Shown here piece by piece: positions 53,783 through 62,927 of a stretch of 64,000 nucleotides of DNA. The notes under the pieces were generated by a model. The model did no database searches. It had not been told where the DNA came from and worked only from the letters and a program-made list of their open reading frames with translations. Numbering within the stretch: position 1 is the first letter of the stretch; every line of letters begins with the position of its first letter. This DNA comes from Nostoc sp. XA010 (GTDB lineage Bacteria > Cyanobacteriota > Cyanobacteriia > Cyanobacteriales > Nostocaceae), in NCBI RefSeq assembly GCF_020829625.1, contig NZ_JAIVFX010000019.1, positions 1-64,000 of the forward strand. Direction: 5' to 3'. The position numbers were made by a program, and so were the translations under genes.

Positions 53783-54511
53783 ATGAGTGAGTTGCAAATC
53801 GGTACTAGTGGTTGGGTTTATAAACATTGGATGGATATTTTCTATCCGCCACATTTACCTAGTGAGCAGCAACTCTCATTTTATGCTCAACATTTTGCCA
53901 CTGTAGAAATTAATTTTTCTTTTTATCGTTTGCCAGAACGGTCTGTGTTTGAAAATTGGCACGAACAAACACCATCTAATTTTGTTTTTGCCGTCAAAGG
54001 TAGCCGCTATCTTACCCACATGAAGAAGTTAAAAGACCCGATAGAACCGCTATCTCGTCTGATGGAACGTGCATCTGGATTGCAAGAAAAGCTTGGCCCT
54101 ATTTTATTCCAATTTCCTCATACCTGGCACATTAATCTTGAGCGTCTTCAGCCATTTTTGGAATTACTTCAAACTTACCCAAAACAAAGATTTACGGTTG
54201 AATTCCGCCACACAAGCTGGTTAGTTCCCCAAGTTTACAAACTACTAGAAAGTGCAGGTGTAGCCCTTTGCCTACCTGTAAGCCCAACGGTTCCTCTTGA
54301 TGTGTGTTTAACTACTCCTTGGACATATATCCGTATGCACAGTGGGCAATGGAATGTTGGCTACAGCGATGAAGAGTTATCTACATGGGCCGAGCGTATC
54401 CGTTCATTTCTTAGACAGGGAATTAACGTTTATGTGTACTTCAATAACGACCCCAATGGACATGCTATTCGTGATGCTCAGAAATTGTATATTTTGCTGG
54501 GATGTTGTTGA
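53783..54511 (+). CDS. DUF72 domain protein (YecE-like)
   Basis: A 242-aa TIM-barrel-like protein. IGTSGWVYKHWMDIFYPPHL, FATVEINFSFYRLPERSVFE, FVFAVKGSRYLTHMKKL and the final VYVYFNNDPNGHAIRDAQKL are the DUF72 signature blocks. No activity is established. The start is ATG 53783 behind AAGGAGA. Confidence 0.9.
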   Translation: MSELQIGTSGWVYKHWMDIFYPPHLPSEQQLSFYAQHFATVEINFSFYRLPERSVFENWHEQTPSNFVFAVKGSRYLTHMKKLKDPIEPLSRLMERASGLQEKLGPILFQFPHTWHINLERLQPFLELLQTYPKQRFTVEFRHTSWLVPQVYKLLESAGVALCLPVSPTVPLDVCLTTPWTYIRMHSGQWNVGYSDEELSTWAERIRSFLRQGINVYVYFNNDPNGHAIRDAQKLYILLGCC

Positions 54512-54587
54512 AATAAGTATTGGTCTGAACTTAATATTAGAGGCAGGCAAGAAAAGGCAAACCCTGCCCCTATTAATAGTTAAAAAC

Positions 54588-56054
54588 TTATTCCTTAACT
54601 TCAATCAGATTAGGCGACGGCCTGATGGGAAACAGGACTCGCATTAGCTGACTCACTGGTACTGAGCGCTGCTCTTGAACAAAAGCCAAAAACACAAGTG
54701 CAGCCATTCGTAATAAGCCTGAGAGAACAAACAGCCCTAGCAAACCCGCAGCACCAGGCAGAGTTGCTAGAAAGCTACCAACACTGATACCCATTGCTCC
54801 AGTTATACCAGCAACTGCACCTACGATCGCAAAGTAAGTAGATTGATGACGCACGGGTGATATTCCCATCATCATATTGTTGGTACACAAATCAATTGCC
54901 GCCCACGTCGCGCCAGCTAGTATATGCAACAAGGGTAACCAGATCCAAAAAGAAATTTGATCGCTTCCAACTCCTAGCCACAACAGAGGTGTCACCGCTA
55001 CCAAGACTCCCACTAATAGCAGTAGTGGACGATTCCCAATTCGGTCGGCCAGTTTCCCCCACAAAAGCAGCATAAGCATGTTCGCACCAGTTCCTAAACC
55101 GTGATAAATCGTTACCACACTAATATCTATATCCAGGTTATCTAGCATATAGAGGTTAAAGAAGGGAGCGCTGATGTTAACAGCAAAGCACCAAATACTC
55201 AAGTAAAGTACAAACTTGCAAAAATTAGCATCTTTGAGAAAGCTAAAATCTATTCCTTCAGACTGCGGTTGGGATGTGTCTGAACCCGTGGCTAGTAAAA
55301 GCTGCGGGTTGACATCGGTCATCCAGAACTGACACATTTGACTGATCAATCCCAGCAAAATTCCTAAAATCAAGACTGCACCATAGCCTTCAAGTGTTCC
55401 ACCAGGCCAAACCGATACTGCTAAACCTAGCAACGGCACACCAACAAGGTTAGTCAAGCCGACAAGACTATTGCGAAAACCGAAATATCGCCCCCGCAAC
55501 CGTTGAGGTACTAACACAGCAGACCACCCAAGCCAAGGCGCACGACCGAAAGCTTCAATGATATTACCTACCAAGAGAATTGCCAAAGTCAACTGCACTA
55601 CTTGGTATCCAGCCAAATGAGATGAAGTAACTAACACAATCGCTGGCAAAAGAATGAACCACACCAACCGCGATGGGATGAAAATACACAAGAAATACCA
55701 GCGAAAGCTGGTAGTTCGGTTCACCAAATACGCTCCCAGTGGTTGCAGCAGATTCACCATCTGAGGTATAGCGGCCAGCAGACCAATTTGTACTGGCCCA
55801 GCACCCAACTCTAGCAAGAAATTACTGAGCAAGGCACCGCCGATGACACTATAAAAAATCGTAGCAAAGACACTCTCATAAGTTAATGCTATAAGGCTTT
55901 TGCGAATTTCTAGCTTAGAAATTTTCAAAAACAGTTTCGGAGTTGGAAAAAGTACCGTCTCCGTTAATGCCCTATCCTCAGAGATTTCTTGAATGGGGAC
56001 AGGGGGAAGAGAACTAGCCTCTGCTGAAATGTCATCTTCTTGGGACTGAACCAT
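54588..56054 (-). CDS. MFS transporter
   Basis: A 488-aa membrane protein of twelve spans with an extended acidic N-terminus (about 55 residues). LLSNFLLELGAGPVQIGLLA, IFIPSRLVWFILLPAIVL and PWLGWSAVLVPQRLRGRYFG are conserved MFS-type segments; the SxxxP/LRGR loop is typical. Substrate unknown. It converges with the DUF72 gene. Confidence 0.85.
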   Translation of the reverse strand: MVQSQEDDISAEASSLPPVPIQEISEDRALTETVLFPTPKLFLKISKLEIRKSLIALTYESVFATIFYSVIGGALLSNFLLELGAGPVQIGLLAAIPQMVNLLQPLGAYLVNRTTSFRWYFLCIFIPSRLVWFILLPAIVLVTSSHLAGYQVVQLTLAILLVGNIIEAFGRAPWLGWSAVLVPQRLRGRYFGFRNSLVGLTNLVGVPLLGLAVSVWPGGTLEGYGAVLILGILLGLISQMCQFWMTDVNPQLLLATGSDTSQPQSEGIDFSFLKDANFCKFVLYLSIWCFAVNISAPFFNLYMLDNLDIDISVVTIYHGLGTGANMLMLLLWGKLADRIGNRPLLLLVGVLVAVTPLLWLGVGSDQISFWIWLPLLHILAGATWAAIDLCTNNMMMGISPVRHQSTYFAIVGAVAGITGAMGISVGSFLATLPGAAGLLGLFVLSGLLRMAALVFLAFVQEQRSVPVSQLMRVLFPIRPSPNLIEVKE

Positions 56055-57091
56055 ATTATCTAATCAATATTTAAACATTTAAATTCTTATAGCTACTATT
56101 AGCCATAAGTAGCAAAACTTATATAATATTTCATCAAATAAGCTTTAACGCATTGCAATCCCTTGCCTGGGCAAAAGACTAGAGTGTGTTTTCAAATTAC
56201 TTCTTTGCCTCCTAAATTTTTAGATGCCCGTAAATCTACGCCACTTGCTGGGGAAACCGCAAGGTAACACGCACTCTCCTTAAAAAGGCTTCATCAGAGT
56301 CTATTAAAGCCCCCAATTTATCCCGGGTTGGGGGGATCTAAGGGTTTAAAAACATGCCCTAGTTCATAGTAAGTATTGATTATAGGTTGCTTTTGCAGAA
56401 AAAACAGGCATCATATAGCTACGCTTAGAGGATGTTTGAAAAGTTTTTCACTGTGATTTTAGGCACTTTTGATCCCCCCTAACCCCCCTAAAAAACGGGG
56501 AAACCGGAATCAAAGCCCCCCTTTTTAAGGGAGATTTAGGGGGATCTATAACTTTTGATACCGACAAGAGGGCGTTTCAAACAACCTCTTGGGCTTCTAA
56601 TCAAAAAAGCCAATTGGTTGACATAAGTTTAATTGTATGTATACAGATTTCGCTTAAAACTTCCTTATATAAATATTTTTAGCAGGTAATTAGTATTTTG
56701 TGACAAGAAAATAATCTATATTTGCCAAATTCACTCTTAAGAATTAATACTTTTGCAGAAGAGTCTTAAAATTTAGCTGGCACTAGTACACATAGACATA
56801 AATAAAACTGAATTTATATACCAATAGTTAGGATTGGGGTTTAAGTTGAACTTCTTTAAGTAATTTTACTAGATGACATGGAGATAGGATTACCACTCCG
56901 ACGCTGTTTGTCTACTCAAACTGCTAATTCCACCGATGCTAAATACCTAATATGTAACCAATTGCATAAGCCATGAGGAAATTATTCGCTGGAAATTTCT
57001 ATCGTGAGGTATGATTGCTCATCTTACGGAATGTGCAACGATGGGCTATGCCCCGCCGCAGGCGATCGCAACTTCAGTAAAAAACTTTTTT
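56055..57091. other. Gene-free region with repeats
   Basis: About 1 kb without a gene. It holds the foldback element at 56427-56589 and, before it, repeat-like CCCCCAATTTATCCCGGGTTGGGGGGATC (about 56310-56340). Just before the KAP gene, ATGGGCTATGCCCCGCCGCAGGCGATCGC is a dispersed Nostoc repeat (57041-57070). No promoter could be assigned. Confidence 0.4.
56427..56589. mobile_element. 163-bp foldback/MITE-like element, related ends to 50982-51156
   Basis: The left end AGAGGATGTTTGAAAAGT is identical to that of the element at 50982. The right end is diverged (GTTTCAAACAACCTCT). The inside is a different foldback: GATCCCCCTAACCCCCCT against AGGGAGATTTAGGGGGATC. It looks older. No coding capacity. 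Confidence 0.65.
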
Positions 57092-58840
57092 ATGGCACAG
57101 ACGGAAATTAACGATATATCGGCAGATAGCTCCTTAGTTGATCCAGAAAAAGACATACTAGGACATGCGAACTTTGCCAAGTATCTAGCGGACAGTATTT
57201 GTAAAATGACCTTTCCTGAAGGTTTCGTTATTGCAGTTTACGGTTCTTGGAACTCTGGCAAATCTACATTATTAAACTTTGTAGTTCACTATCTTCAGCA
57301 AAAGCCAGAGGAAGAGAAACCAATTATCGTTCCTTTTAATCCCTGGTTATTCTCTGGACACGAAAATATCACAAGGCGCTTTTTTGAGCAATTACAAAAC
57401 GTTTTAAGCAAAGAGTCATCCGTATCAAAAGGTTTGAAGGAGAGATTAGCTGATTTTGCCGCCATTATTTCAGACATTCCTCTACCTTATGCTCAAACTG
57501 GCAAGGCATTAGCAGCATTATTGGACGAGAAGAACAAGGACGCTGCCGAATTAAAAGAAGAAGTAGAAGATACCTTAGTACAGCAGCAACGGCGAATAGT
57601 TGTAACAATTGACGATATTGATCGGTTGGCTGCGGAAGATATCAAGCAGTTATTTCGTATTTTTAAAGCAATGCGAAATTTTACTAATGTTGTCTATCTT
57701 CTGGTTTTTGATAAAGAAGTTGTAATGAGAACAGTTGCAGATACTAAAGAAATATCTGAAGAAGCATACTTAGAAAAAATTATTCAAGTTAGTTTTGAGC
57801 TACCTATTCCTGATAAAACCTCACTTCGCAGGCTGCTTTTTGAAAAACTTGATAACATATTTTATCAAACACCAAAACACCAAATCAGCCAAACTCGCTG
57901 GGGTGATATTTACTTTCAAGGAATAGAACACTTTATTACTAACATCCGCGATATTACTCGTCTGATTAACGCTTTAACAGTCACGTATCCAGTAGTAAAG
58001 GATGAAGTAAACGCTGTTGATTTTATTGCTATTGAGTCTTTGCGAGTCTTTTGCCCAAAGATATATAGTATAATCCATCAAAATCCTCATATTTTTCTAG
58101 GAGACGTAAACCTTTCAATAGACGAACTCAAAAATCTTCTGAGTACCTGGATTGCTCAACTACGAGATGAGGACAAGCAGCCTGTTAAAAACCTGCTAAT
58201 GCACCTTTTTCCTAAGTTAAAATTCATTTTGGGTAATACTTATCTAGATGAAAAGCAAGAGTTGGAATGGCGCGAACAGCTACGTGTGTGTAGTTTAGAA
58301 ATATTTCCTATTTACTTTCGTCTGTCGTTATCAGTAGGTGAATTATCTAATATTCAGATAAAAATTATCCTTGGTTTGGCTGAAAATACAGAGAAATTTA
58401 GAAATTATTTGATAGAACTTGCTAAACAAAAACTTCCAAACGGCACAACGCAAGCCAGGGTGTTTATAGAACAGCTAGAAAATTCCCCTGAAGAAATTCC
58501 TGTGAATTACATCCCTTCAGTTGTAGAAGCTTTGTTGGATATAAGCGAGGAATTATTATCTCAACATGATGAATCTCATAGCATTCTTGCTTTTGGCAAT
58601 GAAGTTATTATTAGTCGTTGTATCTCGCAACTCTTGCATCAAATTAATGAAATATCACGATTTGAGTTGCTAAAAAAAGTAATTACCCAAGGGAAAGCAT
58701 TACCAATAATTAATCATGAAATTGCAACACTAAAAGAGCAACAGAGTCAATATGGTTCAGATAAATCTAACTATGAAGCTAAATGGCTTGTGAACGCACA
58801 GCACCTCAAAGAACTAGAAGAAATGACTACCAAAATGTAG
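57092..58840 (+). CDS. KAP-family P-loop NTPase
   Basis: A 582-aa protein. Walker A GSWNSGKST is at residues 51-59, followed by IIVPFNPWLFSGHENI, Walker B RRIVVTIDDIDRL and the FKAMRNFTNVVYLLVFDKEV strand. These are the marks of KAP ATPases, some of which take part in phage exclusion. A strong pair of membrane helices, common in KAP proteins, is not obvious. ATG 57092 is preferred; the 27 upstream codons from 57011 include a dispersed repeat. The end (LKELEEMTTKM) may be truncated compared with relatives. Confidence 0.85.
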   Translation: MAQTEINDISADSSLVDPEKDILGHANFAKYLADSICKMTFPEGFVIAVYGSWNSGKSTLLNFVVHYLQQKPEEEKPIIVPFNPWLFSGHENITRRFFEQLQNVLSKESSVSKGLKERLADFAAIISDIPLPYAQTGKALAALLDEKNKDAAELKEEVEDTLVQQQRRIVVTIDDIDRLAAEDIKQLFRIFKAMRNFTNVVYLLVFDKEVVMRTVADTKEISEEAYLEKIIQVSFELPIPDKTSLRRLLFEKLDNIFYQTPKHQISQTRWGDIYFQGIEHFITNIRDITRLINALTVTYPVVKDEVNAVDFIAIESLRVFCPKIYSIIHQNPHIFLGDVNLSIDELKNLLSTWIAQLRDEDKQPVKNLLMHLFPKLKFILGNTYLDEKQELEWREQLRVCSLEIFPIYFRLSLSVGELSNIQIKIILGLAENTEKFRNYLIELAKQKLPNGTTQARVFIEQLENSPEEIPVNYIPSVVEALLDISEELLSQHDESHSILAFGNEVIISRCISQLLHQINEISRFELLKKVITQGKALPIINHEIATLKEQQSQYGSDKSNYEAKWLVNAQHLKELEEMTTKM

Positions 58841-59059
58841 GTAAAAAGTGATACTAGCTATAAATAATATAAAATCTGGATTTATTTATTTATAGTGTTT
58901 CTTGGTTGCTTACAACAAAGTGGGTTAAAAATAAATTTACTTATTGGTGATAAAAACACTACCACTAGATATATAAATATTCTATAACCCACGAAAGATT
59001 TAGATATTTTCAGCACTTTCTAATATCAGGGAATATACTTTACTCCACACGTTGCACTC

Positions 59060-60760
59060 ATGGAATCGTATGACGTTGTAATTATTGGCGCTGGTCATAA
59101 TGGTTTAGTTTGTGCTGGCTACCTGCTAAAAGCTGGTTACAGCGTCCTGTTATTAGAAGGGCGATCGCTCCCCGGCGGCGGTTCTACAACTGAAGAACTT
59201 ATCCCTGATGAAGCACCTGGTTTTAAATTTAGTCCTTGCGCGATTAACCATCTGTTTATTTTCTTAGGGCCAGTTATCCAAGAGTTAGAACTGCATAAGT
59301 ACGGCTTGGAATATCTTAGCTGCGATCCAGTTGCCTTTTGCCCCCATCCAGATGGAAAGTATTTCTTAGCTCACAAATCAGTGGAAAAGACTTGTGCGGA
59401 AATTGCCCGTTACAGTCAGCGGGATGCTGAAAAATACGCTGAATATGCCGATTTTTGGCAGCGCTTTATCACAGGGATTGCTCCTTTCTTCAATGCACCC
59501 CCTAAATCAATTGTTGATATTGCTGGTAATTACAATCTCAATAGTCTGCAAGACCTATTTTCCCTTCTAGGTGGCTCTAACACAACCCTTGATTTACTCC
59601 GTACCCTACTCAGCAGTGCCACAGATAATATTAACGAGTATTTCGATTCTGAGTTTGTCAAAGCACCTCTGGCTAGACTCTCAGCCGAACTGAGTTCCCC
59701 TCCCTCACAAAAAGCTATGTCCTTTGGGGCGATGATGATGATGTTGCGTCATAATCCCGGTATGGCAAGACCGCGTGGTGGTAGTGGTGGACTTGTAGAA
59801 GCTTTGGTGAAGCTGGTAAAAAGTCAAGGTGGTACGATTCTCACCGACCAAAGGGTAGAGAAAGTATTGGTAGATAATGGTAAAGCTGTGGGTGTGCGGG
59901 TTGCTGGTGGCAAAGAATATCGTGCGAATAAAGGTGTAATTTCAAGTATTGATGCCAAACGCTTATTCTTGCAATTAATGGATAGTAACGATGTCGATAA
60001 TGCCGATGGCAACTTGCGCGAAAGGTTAGACCGCCGCATCATCAACAACAATGAAACCATCCTCAAAATCGATTGTGCTTTATCTGAACCGTTGCGTTTC
60101 GTACACCACAACCACCAAGATAATTATCTGATGGGTTCTATTCTGATTGCTGATTCCGTGAATCATGTAGAACAAGCTCATAGTCTGATTACTCTGGGCA
60201 AAATTCCTGATGAAGATCCCTCGATGTATGTGGTGATGCCTACCGGACTTGACCCATCGATGGCACCGGAGGGTAAACACACATTATGGATAGAGTTTTT
60301 TGCACCTTATCAAATTGCTGGTGCAGACGGTACAGGTTTAAAAGGTACGGGTTGGACGGATGAACTGAAAAACAAAGTTGCAGACAAGGTGATTAATAAA
60401 CTCGCGCAGTATTCACCTAATCTGCAACATTCAATCATCGCCCGTCATGTAGAAAGTCCGGCTGAGTTGGGAGAACGGCTAGGGACTTACAAAGGTAATT
60501 ATTACCATATTGATATGACCTTAGAACAGATGCTTTGCTTCCGTCCGTTGCCGGAATTAGCTAACTACAAAACACCAATTGATAACTTGTATCTTACTGG
60601 TGCTGGAACTCATCCGGGTGGTTCAATTTCCGGTTTACCAGGACGCAACTGTGCGCGTGTGTTTTTGCATAATGAACAACCTATCGCCCAGAAAATCAAG
60701 GAAGCGGGAGGTTCAATTAAATCTGCTTTCGCATCTGTCTTGAGGAGTGAATCAGACTAA
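59060..60760 (+). CDS. crtO: CrtO-like carotenoid ketolase (phytoene-desaturase fold)
   Basis: A 566-aa FAD enzyme. The dinucleotide-binding motif is VVIIGAGHNGLVCAGYLLKA at residues 6-25, and the C-terminal carotenoid-oxidoreductase signature is LYLTGAGTHPGGSISGLPGR. Length and the stretch CDPVAFCPHPDGKYFLAHKS resemble cyanobacterial CrtO beta-carotene 4-ketolase, which makes echinenone. Related desaturase-like proteins share this fold, so the symbol is tentative. A start at ATG 59060 fits. It is followed by hlip and stress genes. Confidence 0.75.
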   Translation: MESYDVVIIGAGHNGLVCAGYLLKAGYSVLLLEGRSLPGGGSTTEELIPDEAPGFKFSPCAINHLFIFLGPVIQELELHKYGLEYLSCDPVAFCPHPDGKYFLAHKSVEKTCAEIARYSQRDAEKYAEYADFWQRFITGIAPFFNAPPKSIVDIAGNYNLNSLQDLFSLLGGSNTTLDLLRTLLSSATDNINEYFDSEFVKAPLARLSAELSSPPSQKAMSFGAMMMMLRHNPGMARPRGGSGGLVEALVKLVKSQGGTILTDQRVEKVLVDNGKAVGVRVAGGKEYRANKGVISSIDAKRLFLQLMDSNDVDNADGNLRERLDRRIINNNETILKIDCALSEPLRFVHHNHQDNYLMGSILIADSVNHVEQAHSLITLGKIPDEDPSMYVVMPTGLDPSMAPEGKHTLWIEFFAPYQIAGADGTGLKGTGWTDELKNKVADKVINKLAQYSPNLQHSIIARHVESPAELGERLGTYKGNYYHIDMTLEQMLCFRPLPELANYKTPIDNLYLTGAGTHPGGSISGLPGRNCARVFLHNEQPIAQKIKEAGGSIKSAFASVLRSESD

Positions 60761-61023
60761 GAAGCTGTTTGTAAAAAAAAGTAAATAGCATCAGGATATT
60801 GCTTCATTTGAAAGTTGAGTCTGAAGTCGCTAAACGGCTACAGATGAGATTTTGTAAGGTTTTTAGGCAAGTTCTTGATGCTCCTTAGTCGAAACTATCA
60901 AAAGTCAATAAAATGCTTACAGATACTTCCTGTGGCGCTTTCAGATTCCCCAATAGACAGAGAACTGCAACCGTAATAGTAACTAAGATGTGGGTGTAGG
61001 AGAGTTATTAAAGAATATTTGCA

Positions 61024-61230
61024 ATGGCAACTGAAACTAATAAAACAATTGAATTATCTACTGAAGCTAAAGCCTATAATGGCGTTGATCGCAATGCATG
61101 GATTATTGGGTGGAATCCCCAACAAGAATTGTGGAATGGGCGTTTAGCGATGATTGGCTTTATTTCTTACGTACTTTGGGATTTAGCTGGCTATAGCTTA
61201 GTACGTGACGTACTCCACTTGGTTCGCTAA
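61024..61230 (+). CDS. High-light-inducible protein (Hlip/SCP)
   Basis: A 68-aa protein with one membrane helix carrying the chlorophyll-binding motif ELWNGRLAMIGF at residues 35-46. These one-helix proteins bind chlorophyll and carotenoid in thylakoids and protect photosystem assembly under light stress. SD AGGAG is 20 bases upstream. It lies next to a carotenoid ketolase, consistent with photoprotection. Confidence 0.95.
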   Translation: MATETNKTIELSTEAKAYNGVDRNAWIIGWNPQQELWNGRLAMIGFISYVLWDLAGYSLVRDVLHLVR

Positions 61231-61372
61231 ATCTTCGCTTATATTTATCCCCCCTTGGGGGAAATCAATAAAGAACAACTTAGTAGCCTCTTAGTACTTA
61301 ACCTACTGGTAATGTAAAGTCTAATACCAAGGTTATAAATGGACGCACTAATACAATTGGGAAGGAGAAAAT

Positions 61373-61942
61373 ATGATAACTAAAGATACAATACGTGCAT
61401 TAGGAGTATTTGCTAATTCTCAAGGAATAGAGCAAGCAATTAATGAATTGAAAACTGCAAACTTTCCTATGGAGAAAGTTTCTGTCATTGCTAAAGATGC
61501 GGATCAGGGCGATCGCGTAGGTGAAACCCAGATAAGCGATCGCATTGGCGATCAAGATGTCAATACAACCGGAGCAGTAAGAGAGGCGCTGACAGCAAGT
61601 ACTTGGGGTAGCGTGTTAGTTGGTTTGAGCAGTCTGGCACTTCCCGGTTTAGGAGCCGTGCTAGCAGCCGGTTCTGTAGGTGTAGCATTAGTGAGCAGCG
61701 TGGGAGGCGTTGCTGTGGGAGCCGCAGCAAATCAGAATTTACTGAAGGCATTAGGCGATTTAGGCATACCTGAAGAGAGAGCCAGAGTTTATAGCGATCG
61801 CCTCCAGCAGAGTTATTATTTGCTCATACTAGAAGGCTCAAAAGAAGAAATTCATCGCCTTGAACCAATATTACTCGATCGGGGTATTGAATATTGGGGC
61901 GTTTATGATTCCGCGCAGGCTTCAAATGGTGAGGGAAATTAG
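61373..61942 (+). CDS. General stress protein 17M-like domain protein
   Basis: A 189-aa protein. ALGVFANSQGIEQAINELKT and MEKVSVIAKDADQGD fit the general-stress-17M-like N-terminal module, followed by a long Gly/Ala/Val-rich hydrophobic centre (about 76-122) that could sit in a membrane, and a C-terminal domain YYLLILEGSKEEIHRLEPIL. Such proteins are linked to stress; biochemical role unknown. SD GGAGAAAAT precedes ATG 61373. Confidence 0.8.
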   Translation: MITKDTIRALGVFANSQGIEQAINELKTANFPMEKVSVIAKDADQGDRVGETQISDRIGDQDVNTTGAVREALTASTWGSVLVGLSSLALPGLGAVLAAGSVGVALVSSVGGVAVGAAANQNLLKALGDLGIPEERARVYSDRLQQSYYLLILEGSKEEIHRLEPILLDRGIEYWGVYDSAQASNGEGN

Positions 61943-62071
61943 CATTTTGTTCATAACAAAAATGTTTTTCACAGGTGTTGCTATATCTGTGCATTTAATC
62001 CAGAATTTTTAACGAATTCTTATAGCGGTTATTGTGCGGATTATCTTAGGAAAAATAACGGAGTAAACCTA

Positions 62072-62458
62072 ATGGGTACACAGCAGCAAACCTGTGAAAT
62101 TAACCAACTGCTGAAAACATTTGATGCCTTAATTCAGCTATCCCAAGCTAGCTTTGACTATCAGTTAGTGCTGGCAGATATTTGGATAAAGGCATTTTCG
62201 GAACTGACGCAGGAGTTAGCCTCTTACGAAACCAAGGGTGAAACAATTGAGGATTGGCGACAGTTTCTGGAAGTCTGGAGTAATATATTTGACCGAGAAT
62301 TTGCACAGAAATTCCGTTCAGAAGATGCCCAGGCAATTCAAGGGAAATTCTTGAAGGTAGGCATGAGCTATTGGCTTGAACAACAACAGATGCTAGAAGG
62401 AGTTCGTAAGAAGCTTGAGGTGCCGATTTGTAATCAAGTGGATGAAACCAAGGTTTAA
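62072..62458 (+). CDS. phaE: Short PhaE-like PHA synthase subunit
   Basis: A 128-aa helical protein. The pattern ASFDYQLVLADIWIKAFSEL, ETIEDWRQFLEVWSNIFDRE and FLKVGMSYWLEQQQML matches the core of PhaE subunits of class III polyhydroxyalkanoate synthases. Usual PhaE proteins are 300-380 aa, so this is a compact version. The position upstream of phaC supports it. The start is ATG 62072. Confidence 0.65.
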   Translation: MGTQQQTCEINQLLKTFDALIQLSQASFDYQLVLADIWIKAFSELTQELASYETKGETIEDWRQFLEVWSNIFDREFAQKFRSEDAQAIQGKFLKVGMSYWLEQQQMLEGVRKKLEVPICNQVDETKV

Positions 62459-62559
62459 TTTCATTTAGTTATTTCTACCTTTTTTGTTAGTCCTAAAGCT
62501 AGATGTGGTTTTTGGGATTAGAGGCGAAATTGTAATAAGTAATTAAATAAGATAAGAAC

Positions 62560-62736
62560 ATGAACACTGATAACGTAACCAATTCTAACAATACCGAACG
62601 GACAACACTCGAAGGTGGAAGCAAAGAAGCTCTCAACAAAAAAACCTCTGCCCAATTTCTACTTAGCATATCACTGGGAGTTATAACAATTATCATAGCG
62701 GCTGCAAGTGCTTATTACGGGCTTATTCGGTTCTAA
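62560..62736 (+). CDS. 58-aa single-span membrane protein between phaE-like and phaC
   Basis: An ORF of 58 codons from ATG 62560 to TAA 62734-62736. The first 33 residues are hydrophilic (MNTDNVTNSNNTERTTLEGG then KEALNKKTS), the rest is one membrane helix SISLGVITIIIAAASAYYGL ending IRF. SD-like GATAAGAAC. Too short for most gene callers. It lies between the two synthase genes on the same strand; family not recognised. Confidence 0.6.
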   Translation: MNTDNVTNSNNTERTTLEGGSKEALNKKTSAQFLLSISLGVITIIIAAASAYYGLIRF

Positions 62737-62816
62737 CCCTATTTATTTAAACAGGAAATTTTTGTTTTTTTGATGACATTGAAGAATTTCACATATAACA
62801 CGATCCTCAGCAAAAT

Positions 62817-62880
62817 ATATGGTAGTGCTTTTAGTTTCTGAAAAACCCTTATTTGGGTAAAAGTACTGCCATATTTTTCT
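62817..62880 (+). terminator. Strong hairpin with T tract upstream of phaC
   Basis: A 17-bp stem (62817-62833 / 62858-62874) with two G-U pairs, an inner ACCC/GGGT hairpin, then TTTTCT. It ends about 48 bases before phaC. It could be a terminator of the phaE/small-protein transcript or an attenuator controlling phaC. Confidence 0.75.
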
Positions 62881-62927
62881 GAGGTTTGAACTTTCCTTTT
62901 TCTCATCCAAAATGTTATCAAAAAACG

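Noticed and set aside
57011..57091. First 27 codons of the longest KAP frame
   Set aside because: They include a dispersed repeat with GCGATCGC; the conserved region begins after ATG 57092.
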